Assembly (NCBI RefSeq): GCF_046614675.1
Contig: NZ_JBKKJT010000003.1
Coordinates: 682,001 to 746,000 of the forward strand
Length of the DNA stretch: 64,000 bases
Reading direction: 5' to 3'
Origin: Chryseobacterium cupriresistens
Lineage (GTDB): Bacteria > Bacteroidota > Bacteroidia > Flavobacteriales > Weeksellaceae
Shown here piece after piece: positions 62,138 through 64,000 of this stretch (the first letter of the stretch is position 1; each line of letters begins with the position of its first letter). The notes under the pieces are model-generated. The model had not been told where the DNA came from. It saw only the letters and a program-made list of their open reading frames with translations, and did no database searches. The position numbers and the translations under genes are program-made.

Positions 62138-62494
62138 ATGATGAAAAGAAGTGAAGAAATTACCCGTCAGTATTTTACCTTTTTAGATCAGCATATCCAG
62201 AAGGTGATTTCCGGAACTGTACCTGAATTTATGGAACTGAATGAAATTGCCAGAGAACTTGCTGTTTCTCATAAACATCTTACTGATACCATTAAAAAGG
62301 AAACCGGACAGCATCCCTGTTTTTATTATGATGAAAAAATTATTGAACAGGCCAAAAAGATGCTCATTGTTACGGATAAATCTGTAGCAGAAATTGCCCG
62401 TATTTTTACTTACGACCCTTCCAATTTTTCAAAATTTTTTAAAAAAATGACCGGTTTTACTCCCGGAAAATTCAGAGATTCCCATTCCGTTTAA
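62138..62494 (+). CDS. Short AraC-type HTH protein
   Basis: A 118-aa protein that contains only the double helix-turn-helix of the AraC family (MELNEIARELAVSHKHLTDT, KSVAEIARIFTYDPSNFSKF, FTPGKFRDS) without a sensor domain. It could be an HTH-only regulator controlled by abundance, or a shortened gene. It lies 92 bases after the PAS-LuxR gene on the same strand. Confidence 0.85.
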   Translation: MMKRSEEITRQYFTFLDQHIQKVISGTVPEFMELNEIARELAVSHKHLTDTIKKETGQHPCFYYDEKIIEQAKKMLIVTDKSVAEIARIFTYDPSNFSKFFKKMTGFTPGKFRDSHSV

Positions 62495-62926
62495 AACTGA
62501 CTTTTTTATTCTTTAAAATTCCTGTCACAGGAGTTTCGAGGCATTTTTCGTCTCCGGGTAGGGATTTAATCCTACTGAATTCCTGCTGTAAAAGACAATT
62601 TAGTGAATTATAATGTTAAAATTTATAGAAAATAATCTTTTATAAATGAGATGGTTGTAAAAAATAACGGTCATTTTTTATTATTTATCTATTAATATTT
62701 CTTTATTGTTTAGTTTTTTTATTAAATTTAGGTAAGAAAAAACTAATTAATTCAATACACATAAATGTTAAAAAGAAACCGGTATATGGTATTAAGTTTG
62801 GTTTCCAGGGGATAAGAATAAATTATTGTGTCTTTAATAATATTTAATCTTAATATGGGAGCTTAAGCCCTTCAAATAGTTATATATTTGTTTTTTTTAA
62901 ACCACACACAACAAACAAGATTAAGG
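62495..62926. other. Intergenic region before the alpha-oxoamine synthase gene
   Basis: A 432-base AT-rich stretch. TATATTTG (62883-62890) fits the -7 consensus and lies 37 bases before the ATG, but no -33 TTG is correctly placed. A GCTTAAGC palindrome lies just upstream (near 62862). No ORF above 20 codons with a plausible start was found. Confidence 0.5.
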
Positions 62927-64000
62927 ATGAGCATCAATTTCACAACAGCAACCATTAAAGACTTTGAGAATATACCAGACAATGATATGGCTCAAAGAGC
63001 TGAAATTTTTTATGAATATTTAGACTTTGTAAAGTCTAATGGCCACATGAACTACAGACTGAAGAATACTTCAGGAACCAATGCAGTACTGAATGTAAAT
63101 ATTGCAGATCACAACAGAGAATTTGTTAGTTTTGTATCAAGTGATTATTTAGGATTTACGCAGCACCCAAAAGTAAAACAGGCTGCCATTGAAGGAATCG
63201 AAAAATATGGTACAGGAACAGGAGCTACTCCTCTTATCGGAGGATATTTTGATTACCACAATGCATTAGAAAAAAAAATCTCAGGTTTTTTTAAAAGAAC
63301 AGAAGATGAAGCTGTAGTGTTTACTACGGGTTATACAGCTAATAGTGCTTCTTTACAATGCCTGATGCAGAAAGAAGACCTTGCTATTTTAGATATGGCT
63401 GTACATGCCAGTGTGCACGAAGGATGTGCTTTTACCAATAAAAAAACATTTCCACACAATAATTTGGAATCTTTGGAACACATTTTGAAGGTATCTGAAA
63501 ATCTGTACCGTACGAAACTCGTTATTGTGGATGGAGTGTATTCCCAGGATGGTGATACCTCCCGTATTAATGAGATCTATGACCTTGTGAAGAAGTATAA
63601 TGCCTTTCTGATGGTAGACGACGTACATGGTGTCGGTATCCTTGGAGAATCCGGAAGAGGTACTTTGGAACAGGCCGGGTTATTGGATAAAGTAGACCTT
63701 ATCACAGGTACATTCAGCAAAACATTTGGAAATCTGGGAGGATATGTCATTGCAGATAAAAAAATAGCAGCATTCATCAGATTCCATTCCCGTCAGCAGA
63801 TTTTCTCAGCAACAGCTCCACCATCATCAGCAGGAATAGTTAAAGCCATTGATTTAATTGACGAAGAACCCATCTGGAGACAGAAACTCTGGGATAACAT
63901 CAATTATTTCAAAAAAGGGCTTGACGACTTAGGGTTGGATACAGGTGTTACCTGCTCTGCAATTATCCCTGTAAAAATAGGAGACCCTTATGTAACAGGA
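62927..64000 (+). CDS. Alpha-oxoamine synthase (SPT/KBL/AONS-like), 5' part
   Basis: The frame is open for 358 codons to the end of the window, so the C-terminus is missing. It is a PLP-dependent class II fold enzyme that condenses an acyl-CoA with an amino acid. Motifs: VSSDYLGFTQHP, GTGATPLIGGYFDYHNALE, the PLP-ring contact VHASVHEGC, VDDVHGVGILGESGRGT, and the PLP lysine in TGTFSKTFGNLGGY. Members include serine palmitoyltransferase, 8-amino-7-oxononanoate synthase, 2-amino-3-ketobutyrate ligase and, in this phylum, cysteate acyltransferase for sulfonolipids. No bio genes are next to it. The sequence cannot decide among these. Confidence 0.88.
   Translation, partial: MSINFTTATIKDFENIPDNDMAQRAEIFYEYLDFVKSNGHMNYRLKNTSGTNAVLNVNIADHNREFVSFVSSDYLGFTQHPKVKQAAIEGIEKYGTGTGATPLIGGYFDYHNALEKKISGFFKRTEDEAVVFTTGYTANSASLQCLMQKEDLAILDMAVHASVHEGCAFTNKKTFPHNNLESLEHILKVSENLYRTKLVIVDGVYSQDGDTSRINEIYDLVKKYNAFLMVDDVHGVGILGESGRGTLEQAGLLDKVDLITGTFSKTFGNLGGYVIADKKIAAFIRFHSRQQIFSATAPPSSAGIVKAIDLIDEEPIWRQKLWDNINYFKKGLDDLGLDTGVTCSAIIPVKIGDPYVTG

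Noticed and set aside
1..64000. CRISPR arrays, tRNA and rRNA genes, integrases and insertion sequences
   Set aside because: No regularly spaced repeats, cloverleaf-like sequences, rRNA core sequences or transposase motifs were found on reading both strands.

Overview
The window looks like chromosome from a flavobacterium of the Chryseobacterium type (Weeksellaceae). Base composition is AT-rich, Shine-Dalgarno sites are mostly absent, and several promoters fit the Bacteroidetes TTG/TAnnTTTG pattern. It also holds double-glycine leader peptides of a kind familiar from Chryseobacterium, FucP-type and GPH-type sugar transporters, Y_Y_Y sensor kinases, and many AraC and LytTR regulators. I saw no rRNA, tRNA, CRISPR array, integrase or insertion sequence.

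Layout. (1) 1-5000: a glucuronoxylan operon (GPH symporter, GH10 xylanase, GH43 enzyme, GH67 alpha-glucuronidase). (2) 5.1-10.3 kb: a small exported protein, an AraC regulator, galactokinase and GalT, a HAD phosphatase and a small winged-helix protein. (3) 10.3-22.4 kb, plus strand: a detoxification/stress operon (alpha/beta hydrolase, isochorismatase-like hydrolase, alginate-export-type barrel, orphan M17 N-domain, amidohydrolase, DoxX, Dps, DUF1275), followed by a TPR histidine kinase, a sigma54-type response regulator and a TMEM175-like channel. (4) 22.5-34.4 kb, minus strand: a second stress block that repeats the hydrolase, DUF1275 and Dps families and adds a GAF-sigma54 activator, DsbA, peroxiredoxin, a bicupin, an old-yellow-enzyme reductase, a hybrid kinase and a LytTR regulator. 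(5) 34.4-40.2 kb, minus: a sugar operon (LacI, PfkB kinase, FucP-like importer, LamB-like porin, ketose-3-epimerase-like enzyme) with two matching operators. (6) 40.3-40.7 kb: two tandem Cys-rich GG-leader peptides. (7) 40.9-46.3 kb: hydrolase, VOC protein, exported protein, Lrp regulator, and a cobalamin riboswitch in front of metE. (8) 46.5-64 kb: regulators and housekeeping genes (AraC, aldehyde dehydrogenase, DUF1062, DoxX/barrel/Crp group, MFS, membrane AraC, surface protein, Y_Y_Y kinase with NarL regulator, DUF1349, LuxR, AraC), and finally the start of an alpha-oxoamine synthase cut by the window end.

The most notable observation concerns block 4. Three minus-strand promoters, in front of the bicupin, the 185-aa protein and dps, carry the same architecture: two TCGKTGA-like half-sites exactly 21 bp apart, with the promoter-proximal one exactly 32 bases from a CTTTAC core. 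Each lacks a clear -33 box. A LytTR-type regulator, the family that binds direct repeats of about this period, is encoded inside the same block next to a hybrid kinase that ends in an Hpt domain. This suggests a self-contained phosphorelay that controls three transcription units and its own genes. The direct repeats are read from the sequence; the link to the regulator is inference.
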